From an uncultured Clostridia bacterium (GTDB taxonomy: Bacteria > Bacillota > Clostridia > TANB77 > CAG-508), in assembly GCA_944388775.1 (NCBI GenBank), contig CALXKC010000004.1, positions 1-52,295 on the forward strand: a stretch of DNA of 52,295 nucleotides. Reading direction: 5' to 3'. Positions 34,800-43,867 of the stretch are shown here, in pieces (position 1 is the stretch's first letter; every line of letters starts with the position of its first letter). The notes under the pieces were generated by a model. It searched no databases and was not told the DNA's origin. It was given only the letters and a program-made list of their open reading frames with translations. Made by a program: the position numbers and the translations under genes.

Positions 34800-35011
34800 G
34801 TACAATGCAAAGCTTCTAGAAGTTACTTTTAGAGAATAAGGGTCATTGGCTGTAAACCCTTTAAGATCAACCTAGAAAAGTGAAACACATTGGAGCAAAT
34901 TTTGATAAAGTGGAAAGCTAATTTAATGATTCAATTTTAAATTATTTTAGTTTTCAAGTTGGGTGGTACCGCGGAAATTATTTCGTCCCTGCATTTGCAT
35001 GGACGTTTTTT
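34800..35011 (+). promoter_or_regulatory. T-box riboswitch leader of aspS
   Basis: The T-box core TGGGTGGTACCGCGG lies at 34960-34974 and is followed by a terminator stem CGTCC/GGACG with six T (34984-35011). Stem I is closed by TTCTAG/CTAGAA, with an AGAGAA AG-box, an AAGGGT/ACCCTT upper helix and a GCTG apical element. The 3' side of the specifier loop reads GATCAACC: AAC (Asn) at 34869-34871 is the best-placed triplet; GAT (Asp) at 34865-34867 is the alternative. Uncharged tRNA pairs with the specifier and the T-box bulge, preventing termination. Confidence 0.9.
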
Positions 35012-35049
35012 GTTGCTTAAAATTGTGAAGATGAAAGGAATGATTTAAA

Positions 35050-36807
35050 ATGATTAAAAACAAGTATAGGACTCATACTTGTAATGAAATTTCTTTAGAA
35101 GATGTTGGAAAAAAAGTAAGAATTGCAGGATTTGTTGAAACAATCCGTGATTTAGGAGGTCTTGTATTCCTTGATATTAGAGATATGTATGGAATAACAC
35201 AAGTTGTAACTTCAGGAGAATCAGAAGATGTTGATTTTGCATCTCATATTCCAATTGAATCTTCTGTTACTGTATATGGAGAAGTTAAAAAAAGAGATGA
35301 AGAAACAATTAACCCTAAATTAAAAACTGGTCTTGTAGAAATTCGTATTGAAGAAATTGAGGTCTTAGGTAAAAGAACAAAAAATTTACCATTCGAAATT
35401 AATGCAGACCAAGATGTTAGAGAAGATTTACGACTTCAATACAGATTTTTGGATTTAAGAAATTCTAGATTAAAAGATAATTTAATATTACGTGCAAAAG
35501 TAATTCAATTTTTAAGAAATGAAATGATAAATCAAGGTTTTTTGGAAGTGCAAACTCCTATTTTAACAAGTTCTTCACCGGAAGGTGCAAGAGACTATCT
35601 TGTTCCTAGTAGATTGCATCCAGGAAAATTTTATGCATTACCTCAAGCTCCACAACAATTTAAACAATTGTTAATGGTTTCTGGTATTGATAAATATTTT
35701 CAAATTGCTCCTTGTTTTAGAGATGAGGACGCAAGAGCTGATAGAGCTCCTGGTGAATTTTATCAATTAGATATGGAAATGTCATACGCAACTCAAGAGG
35801 ATGTTTTTAGTGTTATAGAACCTGTAATGTATAATACTTTTAAGACTTTTTCTAATAAAAAAGTTTTGGAATATCCTTTCCCTAGAATTCCATATAAAGA
35901 AGCAATGCTTAAATATGGTACTGATAAACCAGATTTGAGAAATCCTTTATGTATTATTGATTTATCTGAATTCTTTAATAAATGTACATTTAAACCATTT
36001 ATTGGTAGAACTGTAAGAGCAATCAAAGTTGAAAAACATTTATCTAAAGGTTTTCATGAAAAATTATTACAATATGCTTTATCTATTGGTATGGGTGGTC
36101 TTGGATATTTAGAAGTTCAAGAAGATTTAAGTTTTAAAGGTCCTATTGATAAGTTTATCCCTGAAGAATTGAAAAAGACTTTACTTGAACTTGCTGATTT
36201 AAAGAAAGATGATACAATTTTCTTTATTGCTGATAGTGAAAAAAGAGCAACTGAGCTTGCTGGTCAAATTAGAACAGAACTTGGAAATCGTTTAGATTTA
36301 ATTGATAAAGATGTATTTGCTTTTGCTTGGATTATTGATTTTCCAATGTTTGAATTAGATGACCAAGGAAAATTATCATTTAGCCATAATCCATTTTCTA
36401 TGCCTCAAGGTGGCTTAGAGGCTTTAGATACTAAAAATCCATTAGATATTTTAGCATATCAATATGATATTGTTTGTAATGGTGTTGAGCTTTCTTCTGG
36501 AGCTGTTAGAAATCATGATATTAATATAATGTTAAAAGCATTTACTATGGCAGGTTACACAGAAGATGAAGTAAAATCTAAATTTGGTGCGTTATACAAT
36601 GCTTTTCAATATGGAGCTCCTCCACATGCTGGTGTTGCTCCTGGTATTGATAGGATGCTTATGCTTCTTACTGATTCTGATAGTATTAGGGAAGTTATTG
36701 CTTTTCCTTTGAATAGTAAGGCTCAGGATTTAATGATGGGTGCTCCAAGTAATGTTAAACGTGAACAATTAAGAGATGTACGCATACAATTAGATATAAA
36801 AAAATAG
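35050..36807 (+). CDS. aspS: aspartyl-tRNA synthetase
   Basis: A 585-residue class II synthetase of the bacterial AspRS type: N-terminal OB-fold anticodon-binding domain (1-105), motif 2 FRDEDARADRAPGEFYQLDMEMSY region (about 217-240), the bacterial GAD insertion (about 295-410), and motif 3 GAPPHAGVAPGIDRMLML. It charges tRNA-Asp. Bacteria with GatCAB, as here, often have a non-discriminating enzyme that also makes Asp-tRNA(Asn). Controlled by the T-box upstream; AAGGAATG is its ribosome site. Confidence 0.96.
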   Translation: MIKNKYRTHTCNEISLEDVGKKVRIAGFVETIRDLGGLVFLDIRDMYGITQVVTSGESEDVDFASHIPIESSVTVYGEVKKRDEETINPKLKTGLVEIRIEEIEVLGKRTKNLPFEINADQDVREDLRLQYRFLDLRNSRLKDNLILRAKVIQFLRNEMINQGFLEVQTPILTSSSPEGARDYLVPSRLHPGKFYALPQAPQQFKQLLMVSGIDKYFQIAPCFRDEDARADRAPGEFYQLDMEMSYATQEDVFSVIEPVMYNTFKTFSNKKVLEYPFPRIPYKEAMLKYGTDKPDLRNPLCIIDLSEFFNKCTFKPFIGRTVRAIKVEKHLSKGFHEKLLQYALSIGMGGLGYLEVQEDLSFKGPIDKFIPEELKKTLLELADLKKDDTIFFIADSEKRATELAGQIRTELGNRLDLIDKDVFAFAWIIDFPMFELDDQGKLSFSHNPFSMPQGGLEALDTKNPLDILAYQYDIVCNGVELSSGAVRNHDINIMLKAFTMAGYTEDEVKSKFGALYNAFQYGAPPHAGVAPGIDRMLMLLTDSDSIREVIAFPLNSKAQDLMMGAPSNVKREQLRDVRIQLDIKK

Positions 36808-36812
36808 AACAT

Positions 36813-36848
36813 AAAAAGGCGATAGAAATATAATCTATCGTCTTTTAG
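36813..36848 (+). terminator. terminator of aspS
   Basis: GGCGATAGA pairs with TCTATCGTC (one G-T), followed by TTTTAGGTTTTT. Confidence 0.75.
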
Positions 36849-36858
36849 GTTTTTCTTT

Positions 36859-37086
36859 TCATGACTTTTTCTTGTACACCTTTATTTCTTTTTTACTTAA
36901 AGGTTGCAAAGTGAACTTTTCACATTTTTCATTGATTTCTTTTAAAAGTCTTTTTATTCTTTCATACTCTCTTTTAGAATATGGAATTATTAGGCTTGTT
37001 AATTCTTTATCCCTTTGTTCTTCAGACTTTTTAAAATTAGATGCTACTTCTTCAATGATTTTCCGTATAAACCGCTCATCTGTCAT
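36859..37086 (-). CDS. hypothetical charged protein, 75 residues
   Basis: Starts MTDERFIRKIIEEVASNFKK at 37086, after GGAGGG; an upstream ATG at 37128 has no ribosome site. Helical, rich in Lys/Glu/Arg, no Cys motif or membrane segment. It has two in-frame CGG codons within the first eight residues. No family recognised. It lies downstream of the IbrB-like gene but with an 80-bp gap. Confidence 0.55.
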   Translation of the reverse strand: MTDERFIRKIIEEVASNFKKSEEQRDKELTSLIIPYSKREYERIKRLLKEINEKCEKFTLQPLSKKEIKVYKKKS

Positions 37087-37167
37087 AATTTTACCCTCCA
37101 TATAGTCTTTGTATTTACTGTTGCACATTAATTATAGTGTGTCTTTATTTAGTTGTCAATCTTTTTT

Positions 37168-37782
37168 CTATTTTTTTTGTTTCATTTCAAATTCTTCCCA
37201 AGATTTACTAAATACATGATTTGCGAAAGAATCTCTTAATCCTGTAATTTGTTTTAATCTAATAATTTCATCAAGTTCCATTCCTAAGTGTTTTGAAATT
37301 TCTTGCTCTGTCCAACCATTTTGTGTTAGAGTAATTACTATATGTGACATATCTATTATTTGATGTGTTCCTCTTGCTCTATTGTGTCTTATAGTACTTG
37401 CCATTCTATTTTCTAAATCTTTATCAATTGTAACTATTGGAATTTGTTTTAGATGGAAATATTCTTTAGCACATCTATATCTATGGAATCCATCTACTAC
37501 TATGTATATGTCTTGGTCCTTATCATAGTATGTTACTATTGGTTGTGTATAACCATCTTCTTCAATTGAATGTTTTAAAAGTCTCATTTCAGGTGGTGCA
37601 ACTTTGTTTGGGTTGTAATCATTTGCCACTACCTTGTCTATATCTACCATTTTTACATTTAATACTGGAAATTCTATGTTACATGGATTATCTTTGTCTT
37701 TTTTAGTTTTTTTCTTATTGTCTTTTTTTGGGCTAATTTTATCTTCTACTTTTTCTTCCTCTTTACTTTTTTTTCTAGGCAT
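37168..37782 (-). CDS. ParB/sulfiredoxin-fold protein, IbrB-like
   Basis: A 204-residue protein with a lysine-rich N-terminus (1-32), then a ParB-type nucleotide-binding domain: NDYNPNKVAPPEMRLL (54-69), EEDGYTQPIV (74-83), VDGFHRYR (96-103) and NRARGTH (134-140). A C-terminal helix-turn-helix-like part follows (WTEQEISKHLGMELDEIIRLKQ). The sequence is the IbrB type, which is found next to IbrA-like PAPS-reductase-fold proteins as here. The pair was described as a regulator of immunoglobulin-binding proteins in E. coli; its biochemistry is not settled. Third gene of a three-gene cassette. Confidence 0.8.
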   Translation of the reverse strand: MPRKKSKEEEKVEDKISPKKDNKKKTKKDKDNPCNIEFPVLNVKMVDIDKVVANDYNPNKVAPPEMRLLKHSIEEDGYTQPIVTYYDKDQDIYIVVDGFHRYRCAKEYFHLKQIPIVTIDKDLENRMASTIRHNRARGTHQIIDMSHIVITLTQNGWTEQEISKHLGMELDEIIRLKQITGLRDSFANHVFSKSWEEFEMKQKK

Positions 37783-37857
37783 TTTGCAATCTTCCTTCCT
37801 TTTGTCGCACTTAAATAAGTTACGTCTTTTTGTTAAATTATTACTTTCTTATTATCT

Positions 37858-38244
37858 TTAGCTCAATTTTTTCTCTTCATTCTGTTCAGAATAAATTGTA
37901 ACAAAATTTTTAAAGCTATCATTATTGTTTAAAATAAATCCACATCTCTCATATAATTCTTTATATGTGTTTGTTACAATGCTTGTTGTTATTTTGTTTT
38001 CTTTCTTTACTCTTTCTAACAATTTTTCTAGATATTCTTGTTTAGTTGTATAAATATTTTTTATGGTATTTTTTTGTATTGATACAAATGCTACTATTTT
38101 TTCTCCATCTTTATATATGTACCACAATTTATCTGGATCATCATAAATTCTATCATTTGTCTGTCTTTGAACTAATCTAGACCCAAAGAATTTCCCCATA
38201 TATTCATAAAATTTTTCATCTTTATTTGTAAGTTTTAATATCAT
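37858..38244 (-). CDS. GNAT-like acetyltransferase
   Basis: A 128-residue protein whose order of elements fits a short GNAT fold: DPDKLWYIYKDGEKIVAFVSIQK (beta strands 2-4), IKNIYTTKQEYLEKLLERV (helix), and ITTSIVTNTYKELYERCGFILNN, ending in the typical YERCGF turn. The acetyl-CoA loop is not clear. It lies between the IbrA-like and IbrB-like genes, so the three probably act together. Confidence 0.65.
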   Translation of the reverse strand: MILKLTNKDEKFYEYMGKFFGSRLVQRQTNDRIYDDPDKLWYIYKDGEKIVAFVSIQKNTIKNIYTTKQEYLEKLLERVKKENKITTSIVTNTYKELYERCGFILNNNDSFKNFVTIYSEQNEEKKLS

Positions 38245-38300
38245 ACTATTCTTTCCTTTCTTCTAAATTTACTCTTTATGTTATAATGTGTTAGCTTTAA

Positions 38301-39590
38301 TCATCCTGTTTGTTCTTGAATTATTTTTTGCAATGTTTTGTCATCTGTTCTTGTATTTTTGTTTAATAGATTATCCCATTTATGAATTAATCTATATAGT
38401 TCTTGGTCATCATTTTTCGTTTGTGCAAATGATAATCTTCTTAGATAAAAATCATTCTTTTCTATCGCCCTTGCTATTCTTCGCCATGATATAGCTTTTC
38501 TTTGGTTTTCTAATTTTAAATCTGCTGTATCTGGTATATCTTTTATTTCTATTCCATATTTTGTTTTATGCCACATCATAAATTTCTTTATTTTTTTGTA
38601 ATAATGTCTCATTAAGTCATTATTGTATATTCCAATGCTTTCTAATAAAAATACTGTATATTCTTGCCAAGACATAAAATCGGGCTTGCATGATTTTATA
38701 TTTCCTAATGCAGTTGTTTTGCAATAGATATTACCAAAATTCACTCCATTTACTCTATTTAAGACCTTTCCCCATGTTTCATATTCTAATGCTTTAAATT
38801 GGTCTAATCCATTTTTTTGGTCATCTCCGTATGGTTGGCACAATCTTTGCTCATATATGCTTACTCCATTTTTATACATCAATTCATATATATAGTTGAA
38901 TTCTAAATTTAGTTTACTGACAGCTCCCCAAATGTCCTCTGTTCTCCAATCATATATTGGATAAAAATTGTATGCCTCTGTATGTTTTTCATTGTGTTTT
39001 ATTTGCGTTGTCCATTGGTAATTATTAAATGTTGCTTTTCTATCTTTAAATACAATTGTTCTAAACCTGTTTAAACTTTCGTCTGTTCTTATTCCTACTC
39101 CACAAGCTATTTTACCATTGTATTTTTCTTGATACCATTCTGCAAATTGTACCATGAATTCCTCGAATTCTTCTCCTTTTTTGAACCAGGGAAATGGGCA
39201 ATTATCGATATTTATTGCATCTTTCGGCATATCTCTTACCCAAAGATGTTTGCTTTCTTCTTCCCAGCATATCCATTTTGGTTGTAATACTGAAATTGCG
39301 TTTCTTAAAGCTATTGGTAATGCAATATGATAAAAATCTCTGATTTGTGATAATTTTTTTAATTCTTCAACATGTTCGATTGTATATTTGTATTGAGCTT
39401 CTAAATCTATGTATAGGACATCAAATTTTTTATTCAATTTTTTCGCTACCATATTAGCTAATTGAACCATTACTGAACTATCTTTTCCACCACTGACACT
39501 AAAATATATATTATCGAAATTGTTAAACATTATTTCTAATCTTTCAAATGCTGCGTCTAATACGTTTTTTTCTAAGTAAACTTTTGCCAT
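38301..39590 (-). CDS. PAPS-reductase-fold protein, IbrA-like (DUF3440)
   Basis: A 429-residue N-type ATP pyrophosphatase. The PP-loop is SGGKDS at residues 33-38. WRTEDIWGAV and CQPYGDDQKNGLDQFKALE are typical of the phosphoadenosine phosphosulfate reductase-like family with a DUF3440 C-terminus. It should adenylate a substrate using ATP; the same fold is used in sulfate reduction, DNA phosphorothioation (DndC) and tRNA thiolation. No sulfate-assimilation genes are nearby. It is the first gene of the cassette, behind a strong promoter. Confidence 0.85.
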   Translation of the reverse strand: MAKVYLEKNVLDAAFERLEIMFNNFDNIYFSVSGGKDSSVMVQLANMVAKKLNKKFDVLYIDLEAQYKYTIEHVEELKKLSQIRDFYHIALPIALRNAISVLQPKWICWEEESKHLWVRDMPKDAINIDNCPFPWFKKGEEFEEFMVQFAEWYQEKYNGKIACGVGIRTDESLNRFRTIVFKDRKATFNNYQWTTQIKHNEKHTEAYNFYPIYDWRTEDIWGAVSKLNLEFNYIYELMYKNGVSIYEQRLCQPYGDDQKNGLDQFKALEYETWGKVLNRVNGVNFGNIYCKTTALGNIKSCKPDFMSWQEYTVFLLESIGIYNNDLMRHYYKKIKKFMMWHKTKYGIEIKDIPDTADLKLENQRKAISWRRIARAIEKNDFYLRRLSFAQTKNDDQELYRLIHKWDNLLNKNTRTDDKTLQKIIQEQTG

Positions 39591-39620
39591 GATTTCAGTC
39601 CTTCTTTCTTTTCTTTCGAA

Positions 39621-39649
39621 ATTATAACAAATTTGAAATATTTTAGCAA
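39621..39649 (-). promoter_or_regulatory. sigma-A promoter of the IbrA-like cassette
   Basis: TTGCTA (39649-39644), 17-bp spacer, TATAAT (39626-39621) preceded by TGT (extended -10). Confidence 0.8.
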
Positions 39650-39682
39650 GTTTTGTCTAAGAAAAAAATTGAGTAGTGGAAA

Positions 39683-39707
39683 ACAGGGATTAGGGGACGC
39701 TCCTAAA
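39683..39707. repeat. partial REP-like block
   Basis: ACAGGGATTAGGGGACGCTC matches one arm of the GGGGACGGTCCT palindromes, without its partner arm. Confidence 0.55.
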
Positions 39708-39732
39708 AAAAAGAGACTATTTCTAGTCTCTT
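39703..39732 (-). terminator. terminator of the HU gene
   Basis: AAGAGACTA and TAGTCTCTT around a 4-nt loop, followed by eight T on the minus strand. Confidence 0.85.
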
Positions 39733-39766
39733 CCTATGAATTCATATATTTATATGGTTTTTAAAC

Positions 39767-40045
39767 TTATTTTTTGTTTACTAAATCTTTTAATGCTTTA
39801 CCAGCTTTGAATACTGGAGCTTTAGATGCAGGTATTTTGATTTCTTCTTTAGTTTGTGGGTTTCTACCTTTTCTAGCTGCTCTTTTTCTTACTTCAAAAG
39901 ATCCAAATCCAACTAATTGAACTTTGTCTCCTTTTTTAAGTGCTTCTGTTACAACGTCAACGAAAGCGTTTACTGATGCTTCAGCTGCTTTTTTTGTTTC
40001 ACCTGTTTTTGCAGCTACTGCTGCGATTAATTCAGCTTTGTTCAT
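39767..40045 (-). CDS. hup: DNA-binding protein HU
   Basis: A 92-residue HU/IHF protein: [20 protein letters not shown] helix pair, [20 protein letters not shown] beta arm with the conserved RxGRNP, and [15 protein letters not shown] at the end. It bends and compacts DNA as a homodimer. AGGAGGT precedes the ATG. Monocistronic. Confidence 0.96.
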   Translation of the reverse strand: MNKAELIAAVAAKTGETKKAAEASVNAFVDVVTEALKKGDKVQLVGFGSFEVRKRAARKGRNPQTKEEIKIPASKAPVFKAGKALKDLVNKK

Positions 40046-40165
40046 TTTTTATACCTCCTATAAGAATTAAGTTTATGTACTTTTATCACAAAATTGTAAT
40101 AAATGTACTACTAATTAAATAAATTCGCCAAAAATACTGAAAATCCTTCTTTTTTTCCTATTTTT

Positions 40166-41806
40166 TTAATATATTTTTAATTTTTCCAATATTTTGCAAA
40201 ATTTGTTTCCGTATGGCAACATCAATAGTTCTTCTTTTGAAAATACTTTTAAAGCTATGATTGATATTCCATATATAATAACTGCTGAGATTATTGCTAT
40301 TATTGTAGCCAAATTTTGAATTATTATTCCATATAATGTTGTATAAATAAAATATGAGCAAATTCCCATTATTGCAACAGCTATTATTGGTTTAATTACA
40401 AATTGTGAAAATGTTAAATTCAATTTTATATTTTTTCTTAATGCTGTTATTGCTATGCTAAATGCCACTGCATGACATGCCACAGATGCCCACGCTGCTC
40501 CATTTACTCCAATCTCAGGAATTGGCACTAATATTAGATTCAATATTAGTTTTACAATTACTCCGGCATCCGCAGAGATATTGCTGGTATTGCTAATTTT
40601 CCATAACCTTGTAGTGCTCCATTTATTGTTTGATCTAAAATTGTAAATATTATTGTTAAAGAACTAATTTGTAGTACCGTTGCTCCTGCACTAGCATTTG
40701 GAAATAGCAAGTTTAGGATTGGTCCTGCAAATACACACATTCCTACTGTGCATGGTAATCCTATTAACATTGATGTTAATAATGAAAAAGATGTTTTTTG
40801 TGTAATTGTTTTTTTATCTTTTTTAGCTTTAGCAGCTGATATTGCTGGCACTAATGCTGTTGAAAATGCTACATTTATTGATAGTGGTAAACTGGTTAGA
40901 GTATCAACTTTTCCTCCTAAAATACCATATTGTGCAACTGCCATTTCATCTGACATAAATTCTTTTAGGCTTCTTACAACTGTGAATGAATCTATGTTTT
41001 TATTTAGTGATGACATTATTGCTGTTAGTGCAATTGGTATTGATACTAATAGTATTTTCTTTATTATTGTTCTTATTCTTTCATATTTAAAATTAACTGT
41101 TGATTTTATTTCTGTTGCTATTTCTCTTCTTTTTGTTTTATAGTATAAATACAAATATCCAAAACCTGCAAATGTTGCAAGTGTTGTTGCAAGTGTTGCT
41201 CCTCCTGCCATCCATTCTGTTGAAACATTTGAGATAATTGCTACAATTTCTACTAATATAATTGTTAGAGCTGTTTTAAATATTTGCTCTAAAGTTTGAG
41301 ACCTTGCTGTTGCTTTTATTTCTTGTCTTGCATTAAAATATCCTCTCATAACTGATGATATAGCAACAAAGAAAATTGCAGGTGATAATGCAACTAATGT
41401 CATTTCCGCTTCTGGTATTTGTAACCAATAATTTGCTATCATATGTGCACCAAAAAATAGCATCAAACTTCCTACTATACCAATCATTGCAAATGTTGCA
41501 AAAGCTATTTTGAAAATCCTATGTGCACCTTTATGATCTCCGTAATGCAATTCTTTCTGATACTAATTTTGAAATCGCATTAGGTACTCCTATTGATGAA
41601 ATTGTTAATAACATTGCATATATTTGGTATCCTGCTGCAACAATTCCATTTCCTCTATCTCCAAATCCTTCCCTATTTGTCAAGTAAAGAGAATATACTA
41701 ATCCTAATACTTTAATTAACAACTGTGAGAATATTAATGTTATTACACCCTGCATAAAGGTTTCTTTTTTTGCTCCGTCTTTTTTCTTAGCTGTTCGTTT
41801 TACCAT
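40166..41806 (-). CDS. YtgP/SpoVB-family lipid flippase, broken into three frames
   Basis: A MATE-like (MOP superfamily) flippase of about 545 residues and 14 helices, the family of lipid II and wall-precursor flippases YtgP and SpoVB. Piece 1 (41806-41531) has LTNREGFGDRGNG and ISSIGVPNAISKLVSE. Piece 2 (41550-40558) and piece 3 (40543-40166) continue it. At 41540 the frame reads TTA-CGG-AGA where TTA-GGA-GAT restores ALGDHKGAHR. At about 40562-40575 CTG-CGG-ATG-CCG-GAG restores to LGCGVIVKLILN if two C are skipped. Apart from these three extra C bases the gene is intact. Confidence 0.87.
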
Positions 41807-41905
41807 TTACCCCATCCTTCCTTACTTATACCTTCTCTTTAATTCTACTTCCTTATTATAAATTTAATAACTAAATTATGCAAGTGTTTTTGAAAAGATG
41901 TCGCG

Positions 41906-41956
41906 TTGGGGACGTTTCTTAATGAGACAAAATGTCTCAAAAGGAAACGTCCCCAA
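41906..41956. repeat. 51-bp palindrome with GGGGAC head
   Basis: TTGGGGACGTTTC..GAGACA and its complement around AAA, almost perfect. It shares the GGGGAC head with the REP-like family but has a different body (TGAGACA). It lies between the flippase and pyrophosphatase genes. Confidence 0.7.
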
Positions 41957-41967
41957 TGAGACATTAA

Positions 41968-42004
41968 AAAAGGGCATCAAAAAAAACTGACATCCCCTTT
42001 TTCA
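41968..42004 (-). terminator. terminator of the pyrophosphatase gene
   Basis: GGGGATGTCA pairs with TGATGCCC around an oligo-T loop, then TTTTTTAATG on the minus strand, a few bases past the stop. Confidence 0.7.
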
Positions 42005-42007
42005 TTC

Positions 42008-42934
42008 TTATATATTTTTATCTATATTAGGTAAAAGTTGTTTCTTTCTTGAAACCACACCTTCTAAAAATGCCCTATTATTTTCTAAAGTTTTTTCAAA
42101 AGCTGGTTCAATTACATTTGATTTTTCACCTAATGCAATTATTTCAGAATTGCTGTTTAATATATCTGTAATTGCAAATACAAATAAACTTAACCCTTTT
42201 TCTTCAATTGCTTTTTTCATTTCTTTTTCAATTTCTTCTTGTCTTTTTAAAACATCATCTATACTTACAGTATTAACTTGTGCTATTACAAATTTAGTTC
42301 CTTCTTTATCTAAACTTTTTGCATCTAAATTAATTAATTGTTCTGCTGTAAAGTCATCTAAATCTGTTCCTGCTTTTAGCATTTCTAGGCCATATTCTTT
42401 TATATCTATTCCTGCTATTTTTTCTAATTCTTCTAATGCTTTTACATCATGATTAGTTGTTGTTGGTGATTTTAATAATAATGTATCTGATATAATTGCG
42501 CTTGCCATTAAAATTGCTTCTTCTTTACTGATTTCTAATCCTCTTTGTTTATATTCTTTATATAATATTGTACATGTACATCCATATGGTCTTGCATTGT
42601 AATATAAAGGTTCTGATGTTTCAAAGTTCGCTATTCTGTGATGGTCTATAACTCCTATTACTTTTGCTTTTTCGATTCCTTCTACACTCTGATTAAACTC
42701 ATTGTGGTCTACTAATATTACTTCTTGTCCTTCTTCTACCTTTTCTAATAGTTCAGGTGCTTCTATTCCTAAATAGTTTAAAACATATTGTGTTTCTTTG
42801 TTAAGGTTTCCTAATCTTCTTGCAACACATTTTTCATATCCTAATTTTCTGTTAAATCTTTCTTTTACTAATGCTGAACATATTGAATCTGTATCTGGAT
42901 TTTTATGTCCAAAAATATAAATTTTTTCTTCCAT
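42008..42934 (-). CDS. ppaC: manganese-dependent inorganic pyrophosphatase
   Basis: A 308-residue family II pyrophosphatase from MEEKIYIFGHKNPDTDSICS. Metal ligands are visible in GHKNPDTDS, VDHNE and the DHH motif VIDHHRIANF, and the C-terminal DHHA2 domain contains the SRKKQ phosphate-binding motif (EGVVSRKKQLLP). It hydrolyses pyrophosphate to drive biosynthesis. The start at 42934 has a better AGGAG spacing than 42940. It lies 17 bp after hslO. Confidence 0.94.
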   Translation of the reverse strand: MEEKIYIFGHKNPDTDSICSALVKERFNRKLGYEKCVARRLGNLNKETQYVLNYLGIEAPELLEKVEEGQEVILVDHNEFNQSVEGIEKAKVIGVIDHHRIANFETSEPLYYNARPYGCTCTILYKEYKQRGLEISKEEAILMASAIISDTLLLKSPTTTNHDVKALEELEKIAGIDIKEYGLEMLKAGTDLDDFTAEQLINLDAKSLDKEGTKFVIAQVNTVSIDDVLKRQEEIEKEMKKAIEEKGLSLFVFAITDILNSNSEIIALGEKSNVIEPAFEKTLENNRAFLEGVVSRKKQLLPNIDKNI

Positions 42935-42950
42935 TTTCATCTACTCCTTT

Positions 42951-43829
42951 TTAAATTTCTAATATCATCTCTTCTAATTCTTCTTTTGTAAATGTATATT
43001 TTTTATTGCAAAAGTGACACATTAATTCCGCTTTTCCATCTTCTTTTAAAATTTCTTCTAAATCTTTTTTTCCTATACTAATCAAAGCATCTTTCATGTG
43101 TTCCTTTGAACAATCACATTTGTATTCTGGTGTAATATTATCTTCTAATATTTCTATATCTTCATCACTAGTTACTTTTTTAGCAATCTCTTCTAATGAT
43201 AAGTTTTCATCTAGCATTTTTGACATTGCTCCTGCATTAAATATTGCTTGTTCCACTTTACTGATTTCTTCTTCTGTTGCATCTGGCATTGGTGTTATCA
43301 GATATCCTCCTGCTGATTTTACACCATTTCTATCTACTAAAACTCCCAAAGCTACTGCTGCTTGTCTTTGTTCTGAATTTACAAAATAATTTGCAAAATC
43401 TTCTGCAATTTCTCCAGATACTAATGGTGAAACTCCTATATATGGTTCTTTAAGCCCTATATCTTTAATTACATTTATAAATCCTTCATGTCCTATTGCT
43501 TCTCTGACATCTAATTTTCCAAATTCATTTAATGGCAAATCCACATGCGCATCTCCTACATATCCTTTGACTTGTGGAATATTATTTGCTGTTACTAACA
43601 TTGTTCCAATTGGTCCGTTTCCTTTTATTTGTATAGTCATCTTGTCATTTTGATTTTTCATTTCATTTCCCATTATTGAAGCTATTGTAAGTAACCTTCC
43701 AAATGCTGCTGTTGCAACAGGACTTAAGTCATGTATTTTTCTTGCTTCTTCTACTAATTTTGTTGTGTTTGCACATGTAATTGATATTTTCCCATTATGT
43801 GCTAATGCTTTTATTATTTTGTCTTCCAT
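42951..43829 (-). CDS. hslO: Hsp33 redox-regulated chaperone
   Basis: A 292-residue chaperone. The N-terminal domain (SVxPxxSGEIAEDFANYF-type, here SPLVSGEIAEDFANYFVNSEQ) and the C-terminal zinc switch with CxC (CDCSKEHM) and CxxC (CHFCNKKY) are all present. It is activated by oxidants that release zinc. First gene of an operon with ppaC. The ribosome site before the ATG is weak; a palindrome lies upstream (43841-43867). Confidence 0.94.
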   Translation of the reverse strand: MEDKIIKALAHNGKISITCANTTKLVEEARKIHDLSPVATAAFGRLLTIASIMGNEMKNQNDKMTIQIKGNGPIGTMLVTANNIPQVKGYVGDAHVDLPLNEFGKLDVREAIGHEGFINVIKDIGLKEPYIGVSPLVSGEIAEDFANYFVNSEQRQAAVALGVLVDRNGVKSAGGYLITPMPDATEEEISKVEQAIFNAGAMSKMLDENLSLEEIAKKVTSDEDIEILEDNITPEYKCDCSKEHMKDALISIGKKDLEEILKEDGKAELMCHFCNKKYTFTKEELEEMILEI

Positions 43830-43840
43830 CTTAATTTTTT

Positions 43841-43867
43841 CGTATAATGTAAGTAACTTATTATACG
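43841..43867 (-). promoter_or_regulatory. palindrome in the 5' region of hslO
   Basis: CGTATAATAAG and CTTACATTATACG form an almost complete 27-bp dyad located between an AAAGGAG sequence (about 43871-43877) and the hslO start. In RNA it would loop out between the possible ribosome site and the ATG. It could be an operator or a translational (temperature-sensitive) hairpin. Confidence 0.4.

Noticed and set aside
34960-34974. tRNA-like match in the aspS leader
   Set aside because: GGGTGGTACCGCGG is the T-box consensus, not a tRNA arm; I found no tRNA or rRNA gene in the window.
38301-39590. Assimilatory PAPS reductase (CysH)
   Set aside because: The DUF3440-type C-terminus and IbrB-like partner, and the absence of other sulfur-assimilation genes, argue against it.
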